A stretch of 64,000 nt of DNA from Streptomyces sp. NBC_00353 (GTDB taxonomy: Bacteria; Actinomycetota; Actinomycetes; Streptomycetales; Streptomycetaceae), in NCBI RefSeq assembly GCF_036108815.1, contig NZ_CP107985.1, positions 7,375,501-7,439,500 of the forward strand, read 5' to 3'. A model generated the notes under the pieces. That model did not search any database, was not told where the DNA came from, and saw nothing but the letters and a program-made list of their open reading frames with translations. Position numbers and translations under genes: made by a program. This document shows, one piece after another, positions 52,820 to 61,374 of this stretch (position 1 is its first letter; each line of letters begins with the position of its first letter).

Positions 52820-54772
52820 ATGACGGCCGAGCTGGTCCGGGGGCAGAACCACACCTTGCCCCAGACCCGTCTGGAGATCCGGGTATCGGCCGGTACACCT
52901 GTGGTGGCCGGTGCCACGCTCGGCGACGAGCGGGGAACCGTGCACGGCATCGAGTGGATCGCCCACCCGGGCTCGCCCCAGCTGCCCGGACTCGAAGTGT
53001 CCAGGCAGGCCGCCGCCGACCACCGGCTGGCCGTGGACCTCGATGCCATGCCCGCCGCTGTGCACCGCGTCACCGTGCTGCTGGCCCTGCCCATGGAGGC
53101 CGGCGGCCCGGTCAGATTCGGCGCGGTCGCCGCACCCTTCGTCGCCGTCACCGGCCTCGAAGGCACCGAGATCGCGACCTTCACCCTCACCGGCCTGGAT
53201 GCCGAGTCCGCGGTCGCCGCCCTGGAGCTCTACCGTCGGCAGGGCGACTGGAAGGTCCGCGCGGTCGGCCAGGGATATGCGGGTGGCCTGGCCGCGATGC
53301 TCGCCGACCAGGGGGTGACCGGAGCGGCGGAGCTGGCCCGGTCGATCCACGAGGCGGTCGCCCGGGGCTTGGCCCGCTCGGTGGCGCCGCCCCCGCCCCG
53401 CACCCCGGAGGGGGACCGGGTCCGCCACACGGCGGCGGTCGGCGATCCGGCTCAGCCCGTCAGCCCGCCGGCCGGCCCCGCGCCTTCCCGGCCCACAGCC
53501 GCCACGGACTCCACCGCGGGCGGCCCCACTGCGGGGGCGAGCACGGGTCCCATCAACTACGCGCACCCACGCCGCCAGGCGACTGCGCCCCCGCCGCCCC
53601 CGCCCACCGCACCGCCCGCCGAACCTGGCCGGCCCGCGCAGCCCGTCGCCGGGGACGCGACCGGCTGGTCCATGGAGGAGCGCCTCTACAACCAGGTCTG
53701 GGGCATGTTCGAGGACCTGGCCCGCACCACCGCCGCGTACCGCAGCGCCGTCGACTTCGCCGAGTCCCGCATGGACCAGGAGCTCGACCGGGCCCTGTCC
53801 GATCCGCGCAACAGGATCGGCGGGGCGGGCGACCGGGCCCGCGAGGAGGCCCGCGCCAAGCGTGATCAGCTGACCGACCGGGCCCGTGAGGCGCTCGACC
53901 GCGATCTCGCGCAGCTCGCCGCCGAGTCAGCCGTCGTCGAGCCCGCGCTCCCCGCCGCGTTCGCAGGCTGGGACAACCCCGTGTGGCACGCCTACCGCGT
54001 CCCCATGGAGATCCCCATGGCCCTGCGGATCGGCGACCTCCATCTGCCCGAGAACCCCGACCTGCGCATCCCCTTGCTCGTACGACTGCCGCTCGAACGC
54101 GGCATCTGGGTCGACAGCGGGCGCACGGCATCCGAAGCCGCGGCTCTGACCGATACGGACCGGCTCCGCCGCCTCGCCATGGACAACGCGGTCGCGCACG
54201 CCGCCCGGCTGCTCGCCGTCTACCCCGCGGGCGAGTTCTCCGTCCACGTCATCGACCCCGCGGGCTCGGCGGCGGCAGCGCTTGCGCCTCTGGCGAACTC
54301 CGGGGTGCTCGCCGGGCCGCCCGCCTCCGGTGCCGGGGGAGTGGCATCGGTCCTCGCCCATCTCACCCGACGGGTCGATCTGGTGCAGATGGCGATCCGG
54401 GCCGGCGCCGCCGACTCGCTCCCGCCGGAGCTGGACACAGCCGAGCAACTGCTGATCGTCAACGACTTCCCGCACGGCTTCGACGACCGGGCCGTCACCC
54501 AGTTGCGTTATCTGGCCGACGAGGGGCCCTCGGTCGGCGTCCATCTGCTGATGGTCGCGGACCGGGAGGACGCGAGCGCCTACGGGCCGGTGCTCGATCC
54601 GCTGTGGCGGTCCCTGCTGCGGATCACCCCGGTCGCCGACGACCACCTGGCCGATCCCTGGGTCGGCCATGCCTGGACGTACGAGCCGCTGCGGACGCCA
54701 CCCGGCAGCCGGGTGCTGGAGCAGGTCCTGGCCCAGGTGGCCGCTGCCCGGCGGACCGGCCGACGACCATAA
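52820..54772 (+). CDS. Large two-part protein with N-terminal TerD-like domain and FtsK/SpoIIIE-like C-terminal region
   Basis: 650 aa from ATG 52820. The first 200 residues form a TerD-like domain: ELVRGQNHTLPQTRLEIRVS, VTGLEGTEIATFTLTGLDAE and YRRQGDWKVRAVGQGYAGGL. A 100-residue Pro/Ala-rich linker follows. The C-terminal 350 residues have a coiled-coil (ESRMDQELDRALSDPRNRIG) and a region resembling segregation ATPases (LLVRLPLERGIWVDSGRTAS and EQLLIVNDFPHGFDDRAVTQ), but without a clear Walker A motif. In ter operons similar architectures accompany TerD genes. It may be a non-hydrolysing scaffold. Confidence 0.8.
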   Translation: MTAELVRGQNHTLPQTRLEIRVSAGTPVVAGATLGDERGTVHGIEWIAHPGSPQLPGLEVSRQAAADHRLAVDLDAMPAAVHRVTVLLALPMEAGGPVRFGAVAAPFVAVTGLEGTEIATFTLTGLDAESAVAALELYRRQGDWKVRAVGQGYAGGLAAMLADQGVTGAAELARSIHEAVARGLARSVAPPPPRTPEGDRVRHTAAVGDPAQPVSPPAGPAPSRPTAATDSTAGGPTAGASTGPINYAHPRRQATAPPPPPPTAPPAEPGRPAQPVAGDATGWSMEERLYNQVWGMFEDLARTTAAYRSAVDFAESRMDQELDRALSDPRNRIGGAGDRAREEARAKRDQLTDRAREALDRDLAQLAAESAVVEPALPAAFAGWDNPVWHAYRVPMEIPMALRIGDLHLPENPDLRIPLLVRLPLERGIWVDSGRTASEAAALTDTDRLRRLAMDNAVAHAARLLAVYPAGEFSVHVIDPAGSAAAALAPLANSGVLAGPPASGAGGVASVLAHLTRRVDLVQMAIRAGAADSLPPELDTAEQLLIVNDFPHGFDDRAVTQLRYLADEGPSVGVHLLMVADREDASAYGPVLDPLWRSLLRITPVADDHLADPWVGHAWTYEPLRTPPGSRVLEQVLAQVAAARRTGRRP

Positions 54773-54830
54773 GGCAATGTCCCCTCAGTAACCCCTGACC
54801 TGGCGTTTTGAGCGATATTTACCCTGTGCT

Positions 54831-54859
54831 TTACCTTTTCTTGGTATTCCCTGTAGTGT
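54831..54859 (+). promoter_or_regulatory. Likely terC promoter
   Basis: TTACCT (54831-54836), a 17-bp spacer and TAGTGT (54854-54859). The -35 fits only 4 of 6 consensus bases. A start near 54866 would fall just before the riboswitch P1 strand (54868), which supports the assignment. Confidence 0.55.
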
Positions 54860-54861
54860 TC

Positions 54862-54981
54862 CTTGGACGGAGGGGAGTACTCCCATACGCGACGTGCTCG
54901 TCAGTACGGACTGTGACCGGTCCCGGGGCGTCGGCCTGTGGTGCGCATCCCGTGCGCCCGGGTGGAAGAGACCTCCGGCAG
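54862..54981 (+). promoter_or_regulatory. yybP-ykoY (manganese) riboswitch upstream of terC
   Basis: The two hallmark strands are present: GGAGGGGAGTA (from 54869) and GAAGAGACCTCC (54964-54975). P1 is CGGAGG (54868-54873) paired with CCTCCG (54972-54977). The middle has a GC-rich stem near 54920-54960. The class binds Mn2+ and usually controls TerC-type or P-type transport genes, as here. Confidence 0.85.
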
Positions 54982-55020
54982 CGACGACGCTGATCAGTAG
55001 CCGTAGCGAACTGCCGGAGG
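54972..55020 (+). promoter_or_regulatory. SD-sequestering hairpin, riboswitch expression platform
   Basis: CCTCCGGCAG (54972-54981) is the exact complement of CTGCCGGAGG (55011-55020), whose GGAGG is the terC ribosome binding site. The 5' strand is also the 3' strand of riboswitch P1, so ligand-stabilised P1 should free the SD and allow translation. It is a translational ON switch by sequence logic. Confidence 0.8.
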
Positions 55021-55024
55021 CGCA

Positions 55025-56026
55025 GTGGACGTTTCAGGAACCCTCTGGGTGCTGACCATTCTTGGTCTGTCAGCCCTTATTGCCATCGACTTCTTCATCG
55101 GGCGCAAGCCCCATGACGTGACGACGAAGGAAGCCGGAATCTGGACGATCGTCTGGATCGCGCTGGCCGCCCTCTTCGGGCTCGGCCTGCTGGTCTTCGG
55201 CGAGAGTCAGGCGTCGGGCGAGTTCTTCGCCGGCTTCATCACCGAGAAGTCCCTCAGCGTCGACAACCTCTTCGTGTTCGTCCTGATCATGGCGAAGTTC
55301 TCGGTGCCTTCCCACCTCCAGCAGCGCGTGCTGCTCGTCGGTGTGCTGATCGCCCTGGTGCTGCGAGCGATCTTCATCGCCGCGGGCGCCGCGGTCATCG
55401 CCAACTTCTCGTGGGTCTTCTACATCTTCGGCGCGTTCCTGATCTACACCGCCTGGAAGCTCATCCAGGAGGCGCGGGCCGACGAGGAGGAGGACGAGTT
55501 CGAGGAGAACCGTCTCCTCAAGTCGATCGAGCGCCGCTTCGGCGTCGCCGACAGGTACCACGGCACCAAGCTCTTCATCAGGAGCAACGGCAAGCGGGTC
55601 CTGACCCCGCTGATGGTCGTCATGCTCGCCATCGGCACCACCGATGTGCTGTTCGCCCTGGACTCGATCCCCGCGATCTTCGGCCTGACCCAGGACCCGT
55701 ACATCGTCTTCACCGCCAACGCCTTCGCGCTGATGGGGCTGCGGCAGCTGTACTTCCTGATCGGCGGTCTGCTGAAGAAGCTGGTGCACCTCAGCTACGG
55801 GCTCTCGGTCATCCTCGGCTTCATCGGCGTCAAGCTGGTGCTGCACGCGCTGCACGAGTCCGGGGTGCATGTCCCCGAGATCTCGATCCCCGTCTCGCTC
55901 GGCTTCATCTGCGGGGTGCTGGTGATCACCACGATCACCAGCCTCATCGCCAACAAGAAGCAGGAGGCGGCCGAGGCTGCGGAGGCCGACCGGGCGGCGG
56001 AGGAGAGCTCCAGCATCGACGCCTGA
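55025..56026 (+). CDS. TerC/Alx family membrane protein, manganese-responsive exporter candidate
   Basis: 333 aa from GTG 55025. Seven to eight hydrophobic helices; the TerC marks are GEFFAGFITEKSLSVDNLFV (with the conserved Glu and Asp-Asn), FGAFLIYTAWKLIQEARADE and IGTTDVLFALDSIPAIFGLT. An acidic loop (DEEEDEFEENRLLKSIER) separates the halves. Alx and related proteins under the same riboswitch are linked to Mn2+ export; the TerC name is historical. The riboswitch and SD hairpin upstream strongly support a manganese role. Confidence 0.92.
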   Translation: MDVSGTLWVLTILGLSALIAIDFFIGRKPHDVTTKEAGIWTIVWIALAALFGLGLLVFGESQASGEFFAGFITEKSLSVDNLFVFVLIMAKFSVPSHLQQRVLLVGVLIALVLRAIFIAAGAAVIANFSWVFYIFGAFLIYTAWKLIQEARADEEEDEFEENRLLKSIERRFGVADRYHGTKLFIRSNGKRVLTPLMVVMLAIGTTDVLFALDSIPAIFGLTQDPYIVFTANAFALMGLRQLYFLIGGLLKKLVHLSYGLSVILGFIGVKLVLHALHESGVHVPEISIPVSLGFICGVLVITTITSLIANKKQEAAEAAEADRAAEESSSIDA

Positions 56027-56045
56027 TCCGGGCGGGGGGCAACGG

Positions 56046-56073
56046 GGGCGGGCGGCGGAGCCGCCCGCCCTTT
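56046..56073. terminator. terC terminator
   Basis: GGGCGGGCGG (56046-56055) pairs with CCGCCCGCCC (56061-56070), 10 bp with a 5-nt loop, followed by TTTC. It also faces the stop of the MBL-fold gene at 56076. Confidence 0.85.
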
Positions 56074-56075
56074 CC

Positions 56076-56732
56076 TCACCAGCCGCGTGCGCGCCACTCG
56101 GGCAACTGCGGCCGCTCGTCACCGAGCGTGGTGTCGTGGCCGTGGCCCGGATAGACCCAGGTCTCGTCGGGCAGCTGGTCGAAGAGCTTGGTCTCCACAT
56201 CGTGGAGCAGGCTCGCGAATGCCTCGGGGTCCTTGTGTGTGTTGCCGATCCCGCCGGGGAAGAGGCAGTCCCCGGTGAACAGGTGCGGAGCACCGTGCGG
56301 ATCGTCGTAGACCAGCGCGATGGAGCCCGGGGTGTGGCCGACCAGATGGCGGGCGGTCAGCGTGACCTGCCCCACCCGGATCGTGCCGTTGTCGTCGACG
56401 AGGACATCGGTCGGGACCGGGATGCCCTCGGCGTCGTACCGCCCGGCGTAGGTACGCGCACCGGTGGCCGCCACCACCTCGGCCAGTGCCTGCCAGTGGT
56501 CGCCGTGCTGATGGGTGGTGACGACGGACGCGATGGAGTCGTCACCGATCAGCCGCAGCAGGGTTGCGGCCTCGTTGGCCGCGTCGATCAGGAGCTGCTC
56601 GCCGGTGGCCCGGCAGCGCAGCAGATAGGCGTTGTTGTTCATCGGGCCGACGGCGACCTTGGAGATCATCAGATCCGTCAACTCGTGTACATCCGCACGT
56701 CCGCCGACCTTGACCGCTCCGCTGTACGTCAT
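56076..56732 (-). CDS. MBL-fold metallo-hydrolase (glyoxalase II-like)
   Basis: 218 aa from ATG 56732. The metal ligands are in SVVTTHQHGDHWQALAEVVA (HxHxDH), HLVGHTPGSIALVYDDPHG, FTGDCLFPGGIGN and the C-terminal YPGHGHDTTLGDERP. This is the glyoxalase II-type zinc hydrolase pattern. The thiol ester substrate is probably a mycothiol conjugate in actinobacteria, but this is inferred. It lies 10 bp after a mycothiol-dependent maleylpyruvate-isomerase-like gene in the same direction. Confidence 0.9.
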   Translation of the reverse strand: MTYSGAVKVGGRADVHELTDLMISKVAVGPMNNNAYLLRCRATGEQLLIDAANEAATLLRLIGDDSIASVVTTHQHGDHWQALAEVVAATGARTYAGRYDAEGIPVPTDVLVDDNGTIRVGQVTLTARHLVGHTPGSIALVYDDPHGAPHLFTGDCLFPGGIGNTHKDPEAFASLLHDVETKLFDQLPDETWVYPGHGHDTTLGDERPQLPEWRARGW

Positions 56733-56742
56733 ACGCCTCAGC

Positions 56743-57432
56743 CTATAGCGGGGGCAGCGCGGGGAGGTGGCCGCCGTCCACGGTGAGTGCGGACCCGTCG
56801 CGGCGCCCGGAGAGCCAGCCCAGCAGCTCCGGCGCGGTGCCACGGACCACGACAGGGCTGCCTTCCGCGCCGCCGCCCGTGGTCCAGAACCTGCCGTCGT
56901 CGGCGGCCACACCCGTGGACACGACCTCCGGGTGCCGGCCGAACCGCTCCACGAGGAAGTCGATCTCGCGGACCACGAACTCGTCCGGCAGGTCCTCAAG
57001 CTCGTAGCCGATGCCCAGGTCGACATGGTGCAGCTCGACCTCGATCCAGCGGCGGAAGGGGACGCGGGACGCCGAGTCCGTCACGCCGTTGCGCATCGTG
57101 ATCGTGCGCGACCAGTCGGCCGGTTCGGCGGCCACGGCCAGGAAGCGGGCCGCGCTCTCGCGCACATCGGCCAGCTGTTCCGCGAGCGGCCGGGGTGCGT
57201 CGCGCTCGATGTCACGCTCGCGGGTTTCGCTGTCTGCGTACATCGGGCGGCTCTGGAGAACATTTACGAGCGCGTCGGCGTTACGAGAGAGGTGCGCAAG
57301 AACATGGCCCCGGCTCCAGCCGGGCAGCCGCGACGGCTCGGCGACTGTGAGGTTGTCCAATTTGCCTGTTGCGCTGAGGAGCCGATCGGTCGCTTCACGT
57401 ACGGCTTCCAGGTCGCGCGCATGATCAATCAT
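56743..57432 (-). CDS. Maleylpyruvate-isomerase-family (mycothiol-dependent, DinB-like) protein
   Basis: 229 aa from ATG 57432; an upstream ATG at 57459 would add nine residues. The four-helix DinB/MDMPI fold is shown by LSATGKLDNLTVAEPSRLPG, WSRGHVLAHLSRNADALVNV (metal His) and RRWIEVELHHVDLGIGYELE (second His pair). The C-terminal part resembles the MDMPI_C domain. Such enzymes use mycothiol as cofactor. The downstream MBL gene may be a partner in mycothiol-conjugate chemistry. Confidence 0.86.
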   Translation of the reverse strand: MIDHARDLEAVREATDRLLSATGKLDNLTVAEPSRLPGWSRGHVLAHLSRNADALVNVLQSRPMYADSETRERDIERDAPRPLAEQLADVRESAARFLAVAAEPADWSRTITMRNGVTDSASRVPFRRWIEVELHHVDLGIGYELEDLPDEFVVREIDFLVERFGRHPEVVSTGVAADDGRFWTTGGGAEGSPVVVRGTAPELLGWLSGRRDGSALTVDGGHLPALPPL

Positions 57433-57608
57433 GTGGCCGAGCCTAGCGTCGCCACTCATTCGGGTGAAGGAGATATCGGCCGTCCATAAATCGAATGCGC
57501 GTGCTATACGCTCGGAGTCGAAAGCTTCGTACATCGCTGTGGCGCCCCCCATACCCTGGGACGGGGGCTCAGTTCCCCCACTTCTTCTCTAGAAAGGTGC
57601 GGACAGGC

Positions 57609-60600
57609 GTGGTCGACCGTCTCATCGTCCGTGGCGCTCGCGAGCACAACCTCAAGAACGTCTCGCTCGACCTCCCCCGCGACTCCCTCATCGTCTTCAC
57701 CGGGCTCTCCGGGTCGGGCAAGTCATCGCTGGCGTTCGACACGATCTTCGCCGAGGGTCAGCGGCGATACGTGGAGTCGCTCTCCTCGTACGCCAGGCAG
57801 TTCCTCGGCCAGATGGACAAGCCGGACGTCGATTTCATCGAGGGCCTGTCGCCCGCCGTCTCCATCGACCAGAAGTCGACCTCGCGCAACCCGCGCTCGA
57901 CGGTCGGCACGATCACCGAGGTCTACGACTACCTCCGGCTGCTCTTCGCCCGGATCGGCAAGCCGCACTGTCCCGAGTGCGGCCGGCCGATCTCCCGCCA
58001 GTCGCCGCAGGCCATCGTCGACAAGGTGCTCGCCCTGCCCGAGGGCAGCCGCTTCCAGGTGCTGTCGCCGCTGGTGCGCGAGCGCAAGGGCGAGTTCGTC
58101 GACCTCTTCTCCGATCTGCAGACCAAGGGCTACAGCAGGGCCAGGGTCGACGGTGAGACCATCCACCTCGCCGAGCCGCCCAAGCTCAAGAAGCAGGAGA
58201 AGCACACCATCGAGGTGGTCATCGACCGCCTCACGGTGAAGGACAGCGCCAAGCGCCGGCTGACCGACTCGGTCGAGACCGCGCTCGGTCTCTCCGGCGG
58301 CATGGTCGTGCTCGACTTCGTCGACCTCCCCGAGGACGACCCCGAGCGTGAGCGGATGTACTCCGAGCACCTCTACTGCCCGTACGACGACCTCTCCTTC
58401 GAGGAGCTGGAGCCGCGCTCCTTCTCCTTCAACTCGCCCTTCGGTGCCTGCCCCGACTGCACGGGTATCGGTACGCGGATGGAGGTCGACCCGGAGCTGA
58501 TCGTCCCCGACGAGGAGAAGTCCCTCGACGAGGGCGCGATCCACCCCTGGTCGCACGGCCACACCAAGGAGTACTTCGGGCGGCTGATCGGCGCCCTCGC
58601 CGACGCCCTCGGATTCCGTACGGACATCCCGTGGGCCGGACTGCCGCAGCGCGCGAAGAAGGCCCTGCTGCACGGCCACAAGATCCAGACCGAGGTCCGC
58701 TACCGCAACCGCTACGGGCGCGAGCGTGCGTACACCACCCCGGCCTTCGAGGGTGCGGTGCAGTTCGTCAAGCGGCGGCACTCCGAGGCCGAGAGCGACT
58801 CCAGCCGGGAGCGCTTCGAGGGCTACATGCGCGAGGTGCCCTGCCCGACCTGTGAGGGCACGAGGCTGAAGCCGATCGTCCTCGCGGTGACGGTGATGGA
58901 GAAGTCCATTGCCCAGGTCTCCGCGATGTCGATCAGCGAGTGCGCCGAATTCCTCGGCCGGTTGAAGCTGAACGCCCGCGACAAGAAGATCGCCGAGCGA
59001 GTGCTGAAGGAGGTCAACGAGCGGCTGAGGTTCCTGGTCGACGTCGGCCTCGACTACCTCTCGCTCAACCGCGCGGCAGGCACCCTGTCCGGCGGCGAGG
59101 CGCAGCGCATCCGGCTCGCCACCCAGATCGGCTCCGGCCTGGTCGGCGTGCTGTACGTGCTGGACGAGCCGTCCATCGGACTGCACCAGCGCGACAACCA
59201 CCGGCTGATCGAGACCCTGGTCCGCCTCCGCGACATGGGCAACACGCTCATCGTCGTCGAGCACGACGAGGACACCATCAAGGTCGCCGACTGGGTCGTC
59301 GACATCGGCCCCGGTGCCGGTGAGCACGGCGGCAAGGTGGTCCACTCCGGATCGCTCAAGGACCTGCTGGCCAACGACGAGTCGATCACCGGTCACTATC
59401 TGGTCGGCAAGAAGTCCATCCCGATGCCCGACATCCGGCGCCCGGCCGACCCGACGCGCCGGCTCACGGTGCGCGGAGCCCGGGAGAACAACCTCCAGGA
59501 CATCGACGTCTCGTTCCCGCTCGGCGTACTCACCGCGGTCACCGGTGTCTCGGGCTCGGGTAAGTCGACGCTGGTCAACGACATCCTCTACACCCACCTG
59601 GCGCGCGAGCTGAACGGCGCCAAGTCGGTCCCAGGCCGGCACACCCGGGTCGACGGTGACGACCTGGTCGACAAGGTGGTGCACGTCGACCAGTCACCGA
59701 TCGGCCGGACGCCGCGGTCCAACCCGGCGACGTACACCGGCGTCTTCGACCACGTCCGCAAGCTGTTCGCCGAGACGATGGAGGCGAAGGTGCGCGGTTA
59801 TCTGCCGGGCCGCTTCTCCTTCAACGTCAAGGGCGGCCGCTGCGAGAACTGCTCCGGCGACGGCACGATCAAGATCGAGATGAACTTCCTGCCGGACGTG
59901 TACGTCCCGTGCGAGGTCTGCCACGGGGCGCGGTACAACCGGGAGACCCTGGAGGTCCACTACAAGGGCAAGTCCATCGCCGAGGTGCTGGACATGCCGA
60001 TCGAGGAGGGCCTGGAGTTCTTCGAGGCCGTCCCGACGATCGCCCGCCACCTCCGTACGCTCCACGAGGTGGGCCTCGGATACGTCAGGCTCGGCCAGTC
60101 CGCGCCGACGCTCTCCGGCGGTGAGGCACAGCGCGTGAAGCTTGCGAGCGAGCTGCAGAAGCGCTCCACCGGCCGCACGGTCTATGTCCTGGACGAGCCG
60201 ACCACCGGACTGCACTTCGAGGACATCAGCAAGCTCATCAAGGTGCTGTCCGGGCTGGTCGACAAGGGCAACTCGGTGATCGTCATCGAGCACAACCTCG
60301 ATGTCATCAAGACCGCGGACTGGGTCATCGACATGGGCCCCGAAGGTGGCAACGGCGGTGGCCTGGTCATCGCCGAAGGCACGCCGGAGCAGGTCGCCAT
60401 GGTCCCGGCGAGCCACACCGGCAAGTTCCTGCAGGGCGTCCTGGACCCGGTCCGGGTGAGCGAGGCGGCAGTGCCGGCGGCGCGCAAGCCGGTACGGAGG
60501 GCGGCGGCGAAGACGGTGGCCGCCAAGTCGTCCCCGGCGAGGAAGACGGCTACGGCGAAGACGGCTTCGGCCACGGCGGCCGCGGCGAAGAAGCCCGCGG

Positions 60601-60632
60601 CGAAGAAGGCGACCCGTACGCGCAAGGCCTGA
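57609..60632 (+). CDS. uvrA: Excinuclease ABC subunit A
   Basis: 1007 aa from GTG 57609. Two ABC modules are visible: Walker A GLSGSGKSSLAFDTIF and VSGSGKSTLVNDILY, signatures LSGGEAQRIRLATQ and LSGGEAQRVKLASE. Zinc-finger Cys pairs are CPEC, CPDC, CENC and CEVC. The C-terminal 50 residues after VLDPVRVSEAAVP are a Lys/Ala-rich tail with histone-H1-like repeats (AAKTVAAKSSPARKTATAK). It recognises DNA damage with UvrB. Unlike polA, uvrB and uvrC, I see no TTGTCA-type promoter before it. Confidence 0.96.
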   Translation: MVDRLIVRGAREHNLKNVSLDLPRDSLIVFTGLSGSGKSSLAFDTIFAEGQRRYVESLSSYARQFLGQMDKPDVDFIEGLSPAVSIDQKSTSRNPRSTVGTITEVYDYLRLLFARIGKPHCPECGRPISRQSPQAIVDKVLALPEGSRFQVLSPLVRERKGEFVDLFSDLQTKGYSRARVDGETIHLAEPPKLKKQEKHTIEVVIDRLTVKDSAKRRLTDSVETALGLSGGMVVLDFVDLPEDDPERERMYSEHLYCPYDDLSFEELEPRSFSFNSPFGACPDCTGIGTRMEVDPELIVPDEEKSLDEGAIHPWSHGHTKEYFGRLIGALADALGFRTDIPWAGLPQRAKKALLHGHKIQTEVRYRNRYGRERAYTTPAFEGAVQFVKRRHSEAESDSSRERFEGYMREVPCPTCEGTRLKPIVLAVTVMEKSIAQVSAMSISECAEFLGRLKLNARDKKIAERVLKEVNERLRFLVDVGLDYLSLNRAAGTLSGGEAQRIRLATQIGSGLVGVLYVLDEPSIGLHQRDNHRLIETLVRLRDMGNTLIVVEHDEDTIKVADWVVDIGPGAGEHGGKVVHSGSLKDLLANDESITGHYLVGKKSIPMPDIRRPADPTRRLTVRGARENNLQDIDVSFPLGVLTAVTGVSGSGKSTLVNDILYTHLARELNGAKSVPGRHTRVDGDDLVDKVVHVDQSPIGRTPRSNPATYTGVFDHVRKLFAETMEAKVRGYLPGRFSFNVKGGRCENCSGDGTIKIEMNFLPDVYVPCEVCHGARYNRETLEVHYKGKSIAEVLDMPIEEGLEFFEAVPTIARHLRTLHEVGLGYVRLGQSAPTLSGGEAQRVKLASELQKRSTGRTVYVLDEPTTGLHFEDISKLIKVLSGLVDKGNSVIVIEHNLDVIKTADWVIDMGPEGGNGGGLVIAEGTPEQVAMVPASHTGKFLQGVLDPVRVSEAAVPAARKPVRRAAAKTVAAKSSPARKTATAKTASATAAAAKKPAAKKATRTRKA

Positions 60633-60644
60633 CCCGCACGGCGT

Positions 60645-60680
60645 CGAGAGGGCGGTTCCCGGACAGGAGCCGCCCTCTCG
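60645..60680 (+). terminator. uvrA terminator
   Basis: CGAGAGGGCGG (60645-60655) pairs with CCGCCCTCTCG (60670-60680), and the stem extends inward by four more pairs with one G-U, leaving a 6-nt loop. It begins 12 bp after the stop. Confidence 0.88.
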
Positions 60681-60771
60681 CGCGTACCGCTGTGACCAGG
60701 CGCGATCGTCCAGGACCGGCCCGGCCGCGAGGCTGTCCTTCTCCGCCGGTATCGTCGCTTCTGTCACCGAT

Positions 60772-60807
60772 GCCTGTGGTGCCTGTGGTGCCTGTGGTGC
60801 CACTGGT
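60772..60807. repeat. Tandem 9-bp repeat upstream of the Rieske gene
   Basis: GCCTGTGGT occurs three times in a row (60772-60798), followed by a diverged copy GCCACTGGT (60799-60807). It lies in the leader of the Rieske gene, 84 bp before its start. Confidence 0.85.
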
Positions 60808-60891
60808 ATCCCCGGAGTCTCCTGGCACCCCCCGGTACCCGGCGCTTCCCTGACGCCCCTCGCCCTGCCCCTCACACCCTGTGGAGTCCGC

Positions 60892-61317
60892 ATGTCCGGC
60901 CAGCCCGCCCGCCGTACCGTGCTGAAGGGGGCCGCTCTCGCCGGTGTCGCCGGGCTGGGAGTGGCCGCCTGTTCGACCGAGTCGAAGCTCGGGCATGCCG
61001 AGACGCCCACCCCCACCGCCCCCGTGGAGCTCGGTGCCGCGGACGAGGTGCCGGTCGGCGGATCCAAGCTCTACCGCGAGCAGCGGGTCGTGGTCAGCTG
61101 CCCGGCCAAGGGCCAGTACAAGGCTTTCAGCGCCCAGTGCACCCACGCGGGCTGTCTGCTGGACAAGGTCGAGAAGAACGAGGGGAACTGCCCCTGCCAC
61201 GGCAGCCGCTTCGACACGACGACCGGCGAGGCGGTGCACGGCCCGGCGACCGTGCCGCTGCCCTCCGTCCCGGTCAGGGTCGAGGGCGGAAAGCTGATAG
61301 CCGGTCCTGACGCCTGA
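60892..61317 (+). CDS. Exported Rieske [2Fe-2S] protein
   Basis: 141 aa. A twin-arginine leader (ARRTVLKGAALAGVAGLG) ends in a lipobox VAAC, so it may be a Tat-exported lipoprotein. The Rieske motifs are CTHAGC and CPCHGSRFD, giving the Cys2-His2 cluster ligands. It probably transfers electrons outside the membrane; it is smaller than the bc1 Rieske subunit and belongs to a common Streptomyces stand-alone group. The stop TGA falls inside a heptamer repeat. Confidence 0.92.
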   Translation: MSGQPARRTVLKGAALAGVAGLGVAACSTESKLGHAETPTPTAPVELGAADEVPVGGSKLYREQRVVVSCPAKGQYKAFSAQCTHAGCLLDKVEKNEGNCPCHGSRFDTTTGEAVHGPATVPLPSVPVRVEGGKLIAGPDA

Positions 61318-61347
61318 CGCCTGACGCCTGACGCCTGACGCCTGACG
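61306..61347. repeat. Tandem 7-bp repeat spanning the Rieske gene stop
   Basis: CCTGACG occurs six times without interruption. The first copy and part of the second encode the last residues; the stop TGA (61315-61317) is inside copy two. Because 7 is not a multiple of 3, repeat gain or loss beyond the stop does not alter the protein. Confidence 0.9.
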
Positions 61348-61374
61348 CGCCGGGCGCACGGGGACCAGCGGTCG

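Noticed and set aside
49494..52898. A minus-strand open frame of about 1,130 codons opposite uvrB and terD
   Set aside because: It mirrors well-supported genes and has no family resemblance or ribosome binding site.
57480..57608. A LexA box or PafBC element before uvrA
   Set aside because: Only a weak TCGAAAGCTTCG palindrome is present; it does not fit the SOS consensus, and no TTGTCA element with correct spacing exists.
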